From contig JBBREM010000002.1 in assembly GCA_038202925.1 (NCBI GenBank), positions 1-55,321 of the forward strand: 55,321 bases of DNA. Direction: 5' to 3'. The DNA comes from JAEVZK01 sp038202925 (GTDB lineage Bacteria > Armatimonadota > Fimbriimonadia > Fimbriimonadales > Fimbriimonadaceae). A model generated the notes under the pieces. That model worked only from the letters and a program-made list of their open reading frames with translations. It was not told where the DNA came from and did not search any database. Within the stretch, counting starts at the first letter, position 1. Each line of letters opens with the position of its first letter. The position numbers and the translations under genes were made by a program. This document shows positions 38,966 to 47,842 of the stretch, in pieces.

Positions 38966-40630
38966 CTACGACTCCTCCATCGGAATGCGGATACCGTGTT
39001 CGTGAGCGAACGAGATCGCCTCCTCGTACCCGGCATCCGCATGACGAATGACGCCCACTCCGGGGTCGCTGGTTAGCACCCGGCGCAGGCGCTCGTCGGC
39101 CTCGCACGTGCCGTCGGCGACGATCACCATGCCGGCGTGCTGCGAGTAGCCAATTCCGACGCCCCCGCCGTTGTGAATCGACACCCAGGATGCCCCGCCG
39201 GCGGTGTTGACAAGGGCATTAAGCAGTGGCCAGTCGGCGATCGCGTCGGAGCCGTCCTTCATTTCCTCGGTCTCGCGGTAGGGCGAAGCGACCGAGCCGG
39301 TGTCTAGGTGATCGCGGCCGATCACGATCGGTGCGGTGATCTCGCCCTTTCGCACCAATTCGTTAATCGCCAGCCCCATCTCGGCACGCTCGCCGTACCC
39401 GAGCCAACAGATGCGCGCGGGCAGGCCCTGAAACTGGATTTTCTCTCCGGCGAGTTTGATCCATCGCTTCAGCAGCTCGTTCTTCGGGAAAAGTTTAAGA
39501 AGCAGGCGATCGGTCTTGTAGATATCTTCCGGATCACCGCTCAGCGCCACCCAGCGGAACGGCCCCTTCCCTTCGCAAAACAGCGGCCGGATGTATTCAG
39601 GCACGAAGCCCGGAATGTCGTAGGCGTTCTCGACCCCCGCTTTTTTCGCCTGGGTGCGGATGTTGTTGCCGTAGTCGAAGGTAACTGAGCCGGCCTTCTG
39701 CAGATCGAGCATCGCCTGAACGTGCGTGCCCATCGACCCGATGGAGCGTTTGATGTACTCGTCAGGATTGTCGGCTCGTAACGCTGCGGCTTCGGCGAGA
39801 GTGAGGCCAGCCGGGACGTAGCCGTTCAGCGGGTCGTGAGCGCTGGTTTGGTCGGTGAGGATGTCGGGCACGATGCCGCGTCGCACCATCTCGGGAAGAA
39901 TATCGGCGCAATTGCCGACGAGTCCCACGGACAAGGCTCCTGCCGGCTGGAAACCGGCGCTTCCAGCCAGGATGTCGATAGCCTCATCGAGCGAGTAGGC
40001 GATGCGATCGCAATAGCCGCTCTTCAATCGCTTCCGAATGCGCTCGGGATCAACGTCGATCCCGAGAAAATTCGCGCCGTTCATCGTCGCTGCCAACGGC
40101 TGGGCGCCGCCCATCCCTCCCATCCCGCCGCTCACCACCAGCTTCCCTTCCAAGGACCCGCCGAAGTGCTTCACAGCAGCGGCGGCAAACGTCTCGAACG
40201 TGCCTTGCACGATCCCCTGCGAGCCGATGTAAATCCACGAGCCCGCCGTCATCTGGCCGTACATCGTAAGCCCGAGCTGCTCCAATCGCGTGAATTCGGC
40301 GAAGTTGCTCCAATGCCCGACCAGATTCGAGTTCGCGATCAGCACGCGCGGCGCGTCAACCTGCGTGCGGAAGATGCCCACCGGCTTGCCGGACTGAATC
40401 AGCAGCGTCTCGTCGTTCTCAAGCGACCTGAGGGATCTGATGATCGCCTCGAAGCATTCCCAGTTCCGCGCCGCCTTGCCTCGCCCGCCGTAAACAATCA
40501 GTTCGTCCGGATTCTCCGCGACCTCGGGATCGAGGTTGTTCATCAGCATCCGTAGCGCAGCTTCCTGGACCCAGCCTTTGCAGCTCAACTCCGAGCCGCG
40601 TGGCGCTCGAATGGCGGTCTTCGTGGACAT
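38966..40630 (-). CDS. hutU: Urocanate hydratase with a repeat-derived segment
   Basis: Second enzyme of histidine degradation; it uses a tightly bound NAD+ as electrophile. The 554 residues match urocanase throughout, including SGGMGGMGGAQPLA, GIDVDPERIRKR, DQTSAHDPLNGY, the Cys in ARICWLGYGERAEMG and HNGGGVGIGYSQHAG. Residues about 221-231 read AGSAGFQPAGA, where other urocanases have an ordinary helix; the DNA beneath is a palindromic repeat (39938-39970). The ATG has TAGAAT 6 nt upstream. hutH is not in the window. Confidence 0.95.
   Translation of the reverse strand: MSTKTAIRAPRGSELSCKGWVQEAALRMLMNNLDPEVAENPDELIVYGGRGKAARNWECFEAIIRSLRSLENDETLLIQSGKPVGIFRTQVDAPRVLIANSNLVGHWSNFAEFTRLEQLGLTMYGQMTAGSWIYIGSQGIVQGTFETFAAAAVKHFGGSLEGKLVVSGGMGGMGGAQPLAATMNGANFLGIDVDPERIRKRLKSGYCDRIAYSLDEAIDILAGSAGFQPAGALSVGLVGNCADILPEMVRRGIVPDILTDQTSAHDPLNGYVPAGLTLAEAAALRADNPDEYIKRSIGSMGTHVQAMLDLQKAGSVTFDYGNNIRTQAKKAGVENAYDIPGFVPEYIRPLFCEGKGPFRWVALSGDPEDIYKTDRLLLKLFPKNELLKRWIKLAGEKIQFQGLPARICWLGYGERAEMGLAINELVRKGEITAPIVIGRDHLDTGSVASPYRETEEMKDGSDAIADWPLLNALVNTAGGASWVSIHNGGGVGIGYSQHAGMVIVADGTCEADERLRRVLTSDPGVGVIRHADAGYEEAISFAHEHGIRIPMEES
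39938..39970. repeat. GGCTGGAA/TTCCAGCC palindromic repeat inside hutU
   Basis: GGCTGGAA (39945-39952) and TTCCAGCC (39961-39968) flank an ACCGGCGC core. The 25 bases 39943-39967 match the reverse complement of 4733-4757 at 23 positions. Confidence 0.8.
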
Positions 40631-40642
40631 AACCCGATTCTA
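40631..40642 (-). promoter_or_regulatory. TAGAAT box of the hut operon
   Basis: TAGAAT on the minus strand (40642-40637) lies 6 nt before ATG 40630. The whole divergent intergenic region is only 30 bp. Confidence 0.5.
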
Positions 40643-40660
40643 CAAGCCCAGAATAGAGCC

Positions 40661-41323
40661 ATGTCCACACGCTCGTTCCTCATCCCCGATCCTCTTGCCG
40701 ACTACGCCGAGCAAAATTGGATTACCGAACCGCCCCTTCTCGCCCAGCTACGCGCTGACACGCAGGCGAAGATGGAGGATGCGAACATGCAGATCAGCCC
40801 GGACCTCGGGCAGTTCCTGACCGTATTGCTCAAAGGAATCGGAGCGAAAAAGACCCTGGAGGTCGGCGTCTTTACCGGCTATAGCTCGACGGTTTCCGCG
40901 CTCGCCCTGCCATCCGACGGAAAGGTGATCGCGTGCGATGTGAGCGAGGAATACACCGCCATGGCGCGGGAATTCTGGCGCAAGGCCGGGGTGGAGCACA
41001 AGATCGACCTGCGCATCGCGCCGGCGCTTGAGACGCTCGACAAGCTAATCGCAAGCGGAGAGGCGGACTTTGATTTCGCGTTCATCGACGCCGATAAGGG
41101 CAATTATTGGCGCTACTTTGATCGGGTCGTCAAGCTCATCCGCAAGGGTGCACTGATCGCGGTGGACAACGTCCTGTGGGGCGGGCGAGTGGCTGATTCA
41201 GACAATAGCGAGGAAAGCACTGTGGCCATCCGGGACTTCAACGCCCGCGTCCACAAGGATGAGCGGGTGACCGCGTCGCTGGTTCCCATAGGCGACGGGC
41301 TAACTCTGGCGGTCAAGCTCTAG
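40661..41323 (+). CDS. Class I SAM-dependent O-methyltransferase
   Basis: A 220-residue enzyme of the caffeoyl-CoA/catechol O-methyltransferase family. Motif I is LEVGVFTGYSS, the metal/SAM acidic motif is AFIDADKGNYW, and VDNVLWGG with the Asp-Asn metal ligands is present. Bacterial members methylate varied catechol-like compounds; the substrate is unknown. It is transcribed divergently from hutU. The stop shares CTAG with the convergent protease gene. Confidence 0.92.
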   Translation: MSTRSFLIPDPLADYAEQNWITEPPLLAQLRADTQAKMEDANMQISPDLGQFLTVLLKGIGAKKTLEVGVFTGYSSTVSALALPSDGKVIACDVSEEYTAMAREFWRKAGVEHKIDLRIAPALETLDKLIASGEADFDFAFIDADKGNYWRYFDRVVKLIRKGALIAVDNVLWGGRVADSDNSEESTVAIRDFNARVHKDERVTASLVPIGDGLTLAVKL

Positions 41324-42528
41324 TTGGCGGTCGCAGGCTCGTTGAAAAGGCCCACGCGCTCCAGCTCGTAGCGCCTGAGCATTCCCTCGCGCGAGATGGC
41401 AAGACTTACCTTGGACCCAACCGAGCCCTGCATGAGCTTCCGCACTTGCCGGTAGGTGACGTGGGTGCCCAGGTCGGTGCCGTCCACCGAGAGCAACGTG
41501 TCTCCCCGTTTGATGCCTACCTTGTCGGCGGGGCTGCCTGGGGCGACGTTGAGCACTCTGGTGTTGCCGCGGCTGTCCGAGCCCCCAATGATTCCCGGCT
41601 CGCCCAACTCGGGGTCTGCCGCTCTACCCGTGTAGTTTTCCAGCCAGACTCGCCGCCGTTCGTAATCGACGATGATATTGAAGTTGTGCAGGAAGCCGAA
41701 ACCCACGGTGCCGTCGCCTTCGGCTGAGCTTGAAGGCAGGTCGATGATGTTCCACACGCCGGCAGGAACCGGAACGCCGAAAATTTTCATGTCCTTCAGC
41801 CGCAGGTCCCAGCTATCCACCGGGCCGGAAGCGACGAAGGACTGCTTGACGAACTTCGGCTGATCGTCGGCCTTCCATAGGCCGACCCTCTCGAGCACGT
41901 CGCGATGAGTCGTCGCGTAGAAGGCGTTGCCGGTGTCGAGCGCGAGAACCATTTTCTTTCCACCGGGGGTCTCGACCGCCATCTCGAGCGAACTGTGGCC
42001 GGTCGGGAGTAGCTTGCAGAGAAACGTCCGTTTGTTGTCGGGCACCCACTTCGAAATGTCGACGGTCTTGGGATAGAACTCAAAACGGCTCTTCTCATAG
42101 CTGATGCCGGTGACGTTGTTCTTGATCACCGAGAAGCCCATGATGCCGTCGCAGTGCATGCCGTACGACTCGGTCATGTCGTCTCGCCCGATGATCGCCT
42201 CGGGCATGTCCTTGGTATCGATCGTCTGAGTCCCCAGCTTCAGATTATTGATCTTAACAGTAGGCGCTTGGAAGGTGCCGACGAAGTCCTGGAGAGTCAT
42301 CGTTCCGGTCGGCTTGCCGAGGGCGATGGCATCGCTGACCTCGACAGAGGCTCCAAAGCCCGTGTCGAACATGAGGGAGACCGGCCGGCTATTCACCACC
42401 GCGTCCACGATGATCGCGTCTTCCGCCAAGCGGAACGGCACCGTCGAAGACGGAACTGCTTGGTTGGCGGTAGCGAAAATGAGCGCCGTGATCAGATGCA
42501 TGTCGTTACCAATGGACTTGACGTCCAT
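41320..42528 (-). CDS. Exported retropepsin-like aspartyl protease with PDZ domain
   Basis: A 402-residue protein. A signal peptide lies near the N-terminus (LITALIFATANQA). Two retropepsin-like halves follow: MFDTGFGAS at about 45 and LALDTGNAF at about 190 supply the two catalytic Asp, as in pepsin-type proteases with the DTG motif. The C-terminus (about 310-390) is a PDZ domain (VAPGSPADKVGIKRGDTLLS). ATG 42528 is preferred; GTG 42534 and ATG 42501 are alternatives, the last directly beginning the signal peptide. It follows the TPR gene with no gap, so the two are coupled. Confidence 0.87.
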   Translation of the reverse strand: MDVKSIGNDMHLITALIFATANQAVPSSTVPFRLAEDAIIVDAVVNSRPVSLMFDTGFGASVEVSDAIALGKPTGTMTLQDFVGTFQAPTVKINNLKLGTQTIDTKDMPEAIIGRDDMTESYGMHCDGIMGFSVIKNNVTGISYEKSRFEFYPKTVDISKWVPDNKRTFLCKLLPTGHSSLEMAVETPGGKKMVLALDTGNAFYATTHRDVLERVGLWKADDQPKFVKQSFVASGPVDSWDLRLKDMKIFGVPVPAGVWNIIDLPSSSAEGDGTVGFGFLHNFNIIVDYERRRVWLENYTGRAADPELGEPGIIGGSDSRGNTRVLNVAPGSPADKVGIKRGDTLLSVDGTDLGTHVTYRQVRKLMQGSVGSKVSLAISREGMLRRYELERVGLFNEPATAN

Positions 42529-42534
42529 TCTCAC

Positions 42535-43350
42535 TCACTTATTGCGGCCAAACAAGAGATAAATGGGCAAGATGATCCAGGCGAAGCCCGTGCATGTGCA
42601 GAAACCAGCGGGAAGGATCCACATGATGTTGCGGCGGCGGCTGACCACATCGAACATCACAAAGATGATCGTGCCAAGGTTGCTTACCGCTCCGATCGAA
42701 AATGCCACGGGATACAGGGGGTGGCGTTGAGCAGCATCGGCGATTTTCTGCGAGGCCGCAAGTATGTCCTTCATGTTTGCGACCCCACCCATCGAGTCGA
42801 TGGTCTGCGAGAAAACGTATCCGTACAGGATCGCTCCCACCAAGGAGACGCCGGCAAGAAACCACGCAAACCAGGTCCAGGCAGGTCCAAAGCGGGCGAT
42901 GAACGGAATAGCGTCGGTCTCCGAAGGCGCAGAAGTTTCGGTGATTGCCGTCGGGGTCGGCGGCTCGGGATCGACGATATCGATGCCGTCCTCCTCCCGG
43001 ATTCTTGCCGCAAGTTCCGCCGAGCTCTTGCGCTCCGGCTCCAGCTCGAGCGACCGCTGAACTTCCGCCAGCGCCTTTCTGCGCTGACCCTGAGCGTAGA
43101 GCTGAACCGCGAGGTTGTAATGCGCCTTGGCGCTGTTGGGCGCCAGTTGAGTGGCTTTCCTCAGCGCGTTCTCCGCATCAAGAGGGTTGTCGGTTTGGGC
43201 GAGGGCGATACCGAGCAGCAGGTAGGCGTCGGGGTCCTTAGGGTTGTAGAGGATCGACTGCCGAAGCTCCTCAAGCGCAACCTGCGGGTTTTCGGCCTTA
43301 ATGGATTTCTCAGCCTGTTTGATAAGTTCCCGGGCTTGCTGCTTGGACAT
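42535..43350 (-). CDS. TPR-domain membrane protein
   Basis: A 271-residue protein. The first 115 residues are three tetratricopeptide-like repeats (ALEELRQSILYNPKDPDAYL, LRKATQLAPNSAKAHYNLAV, ALAEVQRSLELEPE). An acidic Pro/Thr-rich linker follows, then about four hydrophobic segments (WFAWFLAGVSLVGAILYGY, YPVAFSIGAVSNLGTIIFVM, IMWILPAGF, GFAWIILPIYLLFG). TPRs usually bind proteins, so this is a candidate membrane scaffold. It overlaps nothing upstream; its stop directly precedes the protease start. Confidence 0.78.
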   Translation of the reverse strand: MSKQQARELIKQAEKSIKAENPQVALEELRQSILYNPKDPDAYLLLGIALAQTDNPLDAENALRKATQLAPNSAKAHYNLAVQLYAQGQRRKALAEVQRSLELEPERKSSAELAARIREEDGIDIVDPEPPTPTAITETSAPSETDAIPFIARFGPAWTWFAWFLAGVSLVGAILYGYVFSQTIDSMGGVANMKDILAASQKIADAAQRHPLYPVAFSIGAVSNLGTIIFVMFDVVSRRRNIMWILPAGFCTCTGFAWIILPIYLLFGRNK

Positions 43351-43383
43351 TCAGGCTCGGAGTTTACCGGCGGAAGCAGTGAT

Positions 43384-43470
43384 TGACGGTTGAGGATTAA
43401 GGAGCTCCAACGATTGGTGGAGTCTGCTCAATACTCAATACTCAATACTCAATACTCAATCCTAATCCCC
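43384..43470. repeat. Intergenic inverted repeat with a CTCAATA heptamer array
   Basis: The left part is TTGAGGATTAAGGAGCTCC (43390-43408). The right part is five consecutive heptamers, CTCAATA four times and CTCAATC (43427-43461), followed by CTAATCCCC. The arms can pair imperfectly. The centre GAGCTCCAAC resembles that of 3851-3908. Confidence 0.7.
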
Positions 43471-45354
43471 TCCCGCGTCCTCGCACCAGGATCGTAGAAT
43501 CTCCGCGACGCTCCAGGCCTGCCAGGGGCAGCCGCCGGCTACTTGGGGCTCGTCACCGTCGTAGACCTCCGAAATCCCACCAAGACCTCGCTCACTGAGC
43601 ATCGCCTTCGCTTCCTTGAGAATACGCTTCGCCCCGAGCCGGTCGCCGCGCAGCTTGACGAGGGCCGTGCAATAGGACCCGAGAAGCCACGGCCAGACCG
43701 TGCCTTGATGGTAGGCGGAATCGAGTTCGGGCAACGTGCCCTCGTACCGGCCTCGATAGCCCGACTCATTCGGGCCGAGGGTGCGGAGGCCGTACGGGGT
43801 GAACAGCTCCCGCTCCACGGCCGCTAAAGCCGTCAGCGCAGTCTCGCCGCGCGCGGGTCCGAACGGCAGCGACATCGCAATGAGCTGGTTGGGCCGAAGG
43901 GAGACGTCCATTGGGTCGACGGTGTCGACGTAGTGCCCTCGCCCCTCGTGCCAGAACTTTTCTTGAAAACTGGCTTCCGCCTGCTCAGCCGCCTTCTTGT
44001 AGATCGTGCTCGGCTTCTTGAGCTTCGCCGTCAGCCATTCCATCACCCGCAGCGCGTTGATCCACAGGCCGTTGACTTCCACCGGCTTGCCGTGGCGGGG
44101 GGTTACGACCCAGTCGCCAATCTTCGCATCCATCCAGGTGAGCTGAAGCCCCGACTGTCCCTGCGTCATCAACCCGTCTGCCGGATCGACCTTAATGCCG
44201 AAGTCGGTTCCGTTCAGGTGGCATTCGATAAGCTCATGAAGCTGAGGCAGGATTGCCCGCGCAAACGCCTCGTCCCATTCGGCCTCGAGCGTCTTGTGGA
44301 CCGCGTAGACGAACCACAGGCTGGCGTCGGCCGTGTTGTAGTCGGCAGCGGCGGTCTCGGTGAATCGGTTTGGAATGAGGCCGTTGCGAATGCTGAGTGC
44401 GTAGTCGAGAAGCAGCTTGCGAGCCGTCGCCGCCTTGCCGGTTTGGAGGAGGATGCCGGGCAGCGCGATCATCGTGTCCCGCCCCCAGTCGGCGAACCAC
44501 GGATAGCCAGCGATGATCGAGGTGCGGAGAGGCGTCGTGACGACGAACTTGACCGCCGCGTCGCGAAGCATGTCGCTCAGCTTCGCCGAGCGCGCCTCCG
44601 GCTTCGGCCGGCTCCGCGGCTTTTCTGTGTCGCAGGTGGAGGCAACCAGCGAGATGCTCTGTCCCGGAGCCAGCGCGTACCTCAGCTCGCACGGGCAGAA
44701 GAGATCGTCTCGAGGGTCGAGACCGCGCACGATCTCCTCCTCATGCTCAAATCGGTAATACCAACCCTGAACCAGCGTGCGCTCGGCTTTGGGGTGGATG
44801 AGGCAAAGGGAGACCCCTTCATGCTCGATAGTCGTGCGGTCCTTCGGCTGGTTGAGCTTCTGCGGATACTGATGCGATTCAGTGAAATTTGAATGGTAAT
44901 ACTTATGCGAAACCAGCGGACGCAGGGTTAGTGCGTAAGGTTCCGAGCCGATATTAGTGTACTCGATCGTGCAGGCGTTGGCACCGGGATGCAGGCGAAG
45001 GGATTTCTCGAGTTCCATCTCCCCCGCGCGGTAGATCCACACCGCTTCCTGATCGACATGGAAGTGCCGCAAGTAAAGATAGCCTTGCGGGTACATCGCG
45101 CCGGGATATTGGTTTGCGCTCAGCCCGATCGGGTTCGAATTGCCCGACTGAACAAACATGTCCACCGCGGGGAGCAGGACGTACCGGCTTGCGGGCGGAT
45201 TCGTGGCCGCAACCAACAGTCCATGATAGCGGCGAGTGTTCGCGCCGCACGGCGTACCCATGGCATACCCCCCGATCCCGTTAGTGAGCAGCCATTCCTT
45301 GCGCTTGGATAGGGCGAGGTTTTGGCACTGCTGCTCGTCAAGGGTGTAGCGCAC
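43462..45354 (-). CDS. Glycogen debranching-type amylo-1,6-glucosidase
   Basis: A 630-residue glycoside hydrolase of the GH133/GDE_C type. The N-terminal beta domain (about 1-260) opens with KEWLLTNGIGGYAMG and NTRRYHGLLVA. The (alpha/alpha)6 catalytic domain holds GYPWFADWGRDTMIALPG with the catalytic acid region, EVNGLWINALRVM, and YHQGTVWPWLLG near the end. It should remove alpha-1,6-linked glucose from glycogen limit dextrins. GTG 45354 is the start. It stands alone, without other glycogen genes nearby. Confidence 0.93.
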   Translation of the reverse strand: MRYTLDEQQCQNLALSKRKEWLLTNGIGGYAMGTPCGANTRRYHGLLVAATNPPASRYVLLPAVDMFVQSGNSNPIGLSANQYPGAMYPQGYLYLRHFHVDQEAVWIYRAGEMELEKSLRLHPGANACTIEYTNIGSEPYALTLRPLVSHKYYHSNFTESHQYPQKLNQPKDRTTIEHEGVSLCLIHPKAERTLVQGWYYRFEHEEEIVRGLDPRDDLFCPCELRYALAPGQSISLVASTCDTEKPRSRPKPEARSAKLSDMLRDAAVKFVVTTPLRTSIIAGYPWFADWGRDTMIALPGILLQTGKAATARKLLLDYALSIRNGLIPNRFTETAAADYNTADASLWFVYAVHKTLEAEWDEAFARAILPQLHELIECHLNGTDFGIKVDPADGLMTQGQSGLQLTWMDAKIGDWVVTPRHGKPVEVNGLWINALRVMEWLTAKLKKPSTIYKKAAEQAEASFQEKFWHEGRGHYVDTVDPMDVSLRPNQLIAMSLPFGPARGETALTALAAVERELFTPYGLRTLGPNESGYRGRYEGTLPELDSAYHQGTVWPWLLGSYCTALVKLRGDRLGAKRILKEAKAMLSERGLGGISEVYDGDEPQVAGGCPWQAWSVAEILRSWCEDAGGD

Positions 45355-45436
45355 GCTGTGCTTGCAGTGTATTCCCTCGTCGCTCTAACAAAGATGTTGT
45401 GAGATTCATTCGAGAATATGGAAAGAGATACAAGAC

Positions 45437-45646
45437 ATGACGATCCGCGACGCAAGAAATCTAGTAGGACTCGACCTAACCATCACCTATCGAGACCGAA
45501 ATGGGGCTGAGACGTCGTCCACGACATTTGTCCTCAAGGCCGACTTCGTGCCGTTTTACGGCCCGTGCCTTTTCACGAACCAAGGCGAGATCGCCCTCGA
45601 TCGCATCGTGGCGTGGGAACGCATCGGCGAAACTAAGGCCGCTTAG
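45437..45646 (+). CDS. Small hypothetical protein
   Basis: A 69-residue protein of unknown function with alternating strands (LVGLDLTITYRDRNGAE, TTFVLKADFVPFYGPCLF) and a single Cys. No signal peptide or membrane segment is visible. ATG 45437 follows GGAAAGAGA at a plausible distance. It overlaps the convergent LptD-like gene by 14 bp. The codon pattern and ribosome-binding site support a real gene, but no family is recognised. Confidence 0.55.
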   Translation: MTIRDARNLVGLDLTITYRDRNGAETSSTTFVLKADFVPFYGPCLFTNQGEIALDRIVAWERIGETKAA

Positions 45647-47165
45647 GCAACTCGCTAATTACGTTGCGGCGCTTGATTTGACGCTGCGACAACGCCTGCA
45701 GATCGCGCGTGATGGGCAGCTTTAGCCCGACGATGAATCGGTGCGGATTGCTGCGGTAGAGGACAAACGGCGCCAAGCAGCCGATCTCCTGCGAAAGAAA
45801 GATCTCGCGATCAAAGAGGTCCCGGCGATCAGGGTCGTACTTGGCCAGCAGACGGAGCTCGGTGCTGTGGCTCCCATAGTCGAGGCGGAAATTGAGTTGA
45901 CGCCGTCGATCGAGTACGTCGAATGGAAAATTGGGCGTGCCGAAATCTTTTGACGCCGCATACGAGGCGGCGAAGCGCAACCCCTCCTTCGGCTCGAGCA
46001 CCGCGCCGATCTCTCCTCGAAGCACCCGGTAGTTTCCGCTCGTGAAGTATTGCGAGGAATCGACGCGGCCGATGAGCGAGAGCGCGCGCCCAAGGTAGAG
46101 CCGCGGCGAACCCACCGTCAGTTCGCCGATAGTGCGCGTTCGGTAGGGTCCATCCCGGTAGCCGATCCTCTGATTACGAAGCTCGGCAAACACGCCCAAA
46201 CCGGCAATCGCGGTTTGCCCATCAAGCGAAGTCTCGTAAGGCCGATTGACTTTGCGCGAGTCGGTGGTGCCTACCGTCTCTATGCCCCAGGAGGAGTTCA
46301 CACTGAAGCTCAGCAGAGCATGGCGCAGTCCTTCGACATCCCCATTCGGAGTCTGCGCCTGCACGTTGTTGAAGTAGCCGTACGAGTAGCGATCTCCGCC
46401 GAGCCCGCTGCGGGGGGATGTGCCGATTCGGCCAGGAATGAAGCTGTGGACCAAGCCCGCACTGTAGTAAGGGAGGTTCTTTGGAAAAAGCCGGGCAACC
46501 GGATACAGCCTAGTCTCTTCGCTGAGCGGAATCGCAGGATCCCAGCTAAGGCCGATGCCTTTGCCGGCTCGGAAGGACGGAATCGGAATGGGCAGGTGAT
46601 AGCCTCCGCCACCCCCGTAGCTGAACTTTTGGGTAGGGAGGTTGAGCACGTGATGGCCCAGGATGTCGAGCGAGGGCCGTTCCGCGCGCCCCCCTATTCC
46701 CGGCCTGACGCTCACTTCGCGGGCGCGGACGTAGTAGAAAGGAACGCGCTGAGTGCAGCCGGTGAGGGCCACATTTCGCAGGGTCCACACGTTGCGTCCG
46801 ATGTCGATCGATTCCGCGCGTATGGTCGTCTTTCCCGTTCTAACCAGGACATCGCGCGCCGATCCGGTGTGGTCTTTCCAGACCAACTTCAAATAGGCGG
46901 CTGAGATCGTGCCTTCGGGATCAGTGAGTGTGACATTGCCAAACGCCTCCGCGTACTGCTCGTCCGGCCCGTCATGAATGACAAGGCGATCGGCTCGCAC
47001 CGTGTCCACATCGTAAGTTGCCTGCACCCCGTCGCTCCATTCATAAACGTGGTTCACCAGGTCCCGACGGAGCGTCGGAGCCGATACCGTCAAGCCCCCG
47101 TCATAGGTTTGCCGCACAGGGGGCTGCTGTGCGTGCTGGACGGGTAGAAAAATCGGCGGAATCAT
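45633..47165 (-). CDS. LptD/OstA-like outer-membrane protein
   Basis: A 510-residue protein. The N-terminus (about 20-150) resembles an OstA/LptA-type jelly roll (VRADRLVIHDG, EAFGNVTLTDPEGTISAAYL, TIRAESIDIGRNVWTLRNVALTGC). The rest (about 160-510) is rich in alternating beta strands like a small LptD barrel. LptD delivers lipopolysaccharide to the outer leaflet; this protein is shorter than E. coli LptD (about 780 residues) and lacks the pattern of paired cysteines. ATG 47165 lies 119 bp from the divergent ECF sigma gene. Confidence 0.78.
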   Translation of the reverse strand: MIPPIFLPVQHAQQPPVRQTYDGGLTVSAPTLRRDLVNHVYEWSDGVQATYDVDTVRADRLVIHDGPDEQYAEAFGNVTLTDPEGTISAAYLKLVWKDHTGSARDVLVRTGKTTIRAESIDIGRNVWTLRNVALTGCTQRVPFYYVRAREVSVRPGIGGRAERPSLDILGHHVLNLPTQKFSYGGGGGYHLPIPIPSFRAGKGIGLSWDPAIPLSEETRLYPVARLFPKNLPYYSAGLVHSFIPGRIGTSPRSGLGGDRYSYGYFNNVQAQTPNGDVEGLRHALLSFSVNSSWGIETVGTTDSRKVNRPYETSLDGQTAIAGLGVFAELRNQRIGYRDGPYRTRTIGELTVGSPRLYLGRALSLIGRVDSSQYFTSGNYRVLRGEIGAVLEPKEGLRFAASYAASKDFGTPNFPFDVLDRRRQLNFRLDYGSHSTELRLLAKYDPDRRDLFDREIFLSQEIGCLAPFVLYRSNPHRFIVGLKLPITRDLQALSQRQIKRRNVISELPKRP

Positions 47166-47284
47166 CGGCTGGAAGGGTCAGAGGCGCGGCATTGTACCAC
47201 CGGCCCTCCTGGGTATCCGACGAAAGAACTACGGAATCGATTCAAACCGTCATGTAGAATGAAGTGGCTGGCGTAGGTAGCATC

Positions 47285-47842
47285 ATGATGGACGCGAAGG
47301 CAACTGTGGCTCTGGGCCTCGATCCCGCCGTACAAGAACGGCAGTGGGTAGTCCGGTGCCGCGAAGGGGACGAGACCGCCTTAACGTGCCTTATTGCGCG
47401 TCATCGTAATCGCTTAGTCCGCACCGCGACCAACCTTCTCCGCGACCGCCATGAGGCGGAGGATATCGCCCAAGAGGCGTTCCTCAAGGGGTTCCGCGAG
47501 ATCGGAAAGCTGCGCGACGATCGCGCATTTTCCGGTTATCTCTACCGGATTTGCGTGCGGCTCTGCATGGACCGCCTGCGACTGAAGCGACCCGAGCTCA
47601 CCGAATTCGACAAGGCTCAGCCTCATTCGGGTGGAATCGTCGAAAACCGAGTTGTTATTGAAAAACTTTTGGCCCAGTTGCCTGCCGAATTGAGCACAAC
47701 GCTCGTCCTACGGGAAATGGAGCAGCTGAGCTACGAAGAAGTTGCCGAAGTGATGCGAGTGCCGATCGGCACGGTTCGATCCCGGTTGCACACCGCGCGG
47801 GAGCGATTCCGCAAGCTTTGGACGGAGGCGATGAGCGAGTGA
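47285..47842 (+). CDS. ECF-type sigma factor of the GlnD operon
   Basis: A 185-residue alternative sigma factor. Region 2 (about 35-100) has RLVRTATNLLRDRHEAEDIAQ and FSGYLYRICVRLCMDRLR. Region 4 (about 120-180) has LLAQLPAELSTTLVLREME and YEEVAEVMRVPIGTVRSRL. ATG 47285 has TAGGTAG at 6-8 nt; an in-frame GTG at 47264 is possible. The stop overlaps the anti-sigma GTG (GTGA). Its upstream region is shared with the LptD-like gene, so envelope-linked control is a reasonable guess. Confidence 0.92.
   Translation: MMDAKATVALGLDPAVQERQWVVRCREGDETALTCLIARHRNRLVRTATNLLRDRHEAEDIAQEAFLKGFREIGKLRDDRAFSGYLYRICVRLCMDRLRLKRPELTEFDKAQPHSGGIVENRVVIEKLLAQLPAELSTTLVLREMEQLSYEEVAEVMRVPIGTVRSRLHTARERFRKLWTEAMSE

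Noticed and set aside
42154..43386. Plus-strand 410-codon open frame opposite the protease and TPR genes
   Set aside because: It is antisense to two genes with clear domains and is rich in Arg, His and Gly, typical of a GC-rich shadow frame.
43427..43461. Heptamer array considered as CRISPR or phage attachment site
   Set aside because: Units are only 7 bases with no spacers, no cas genes and no integrase.
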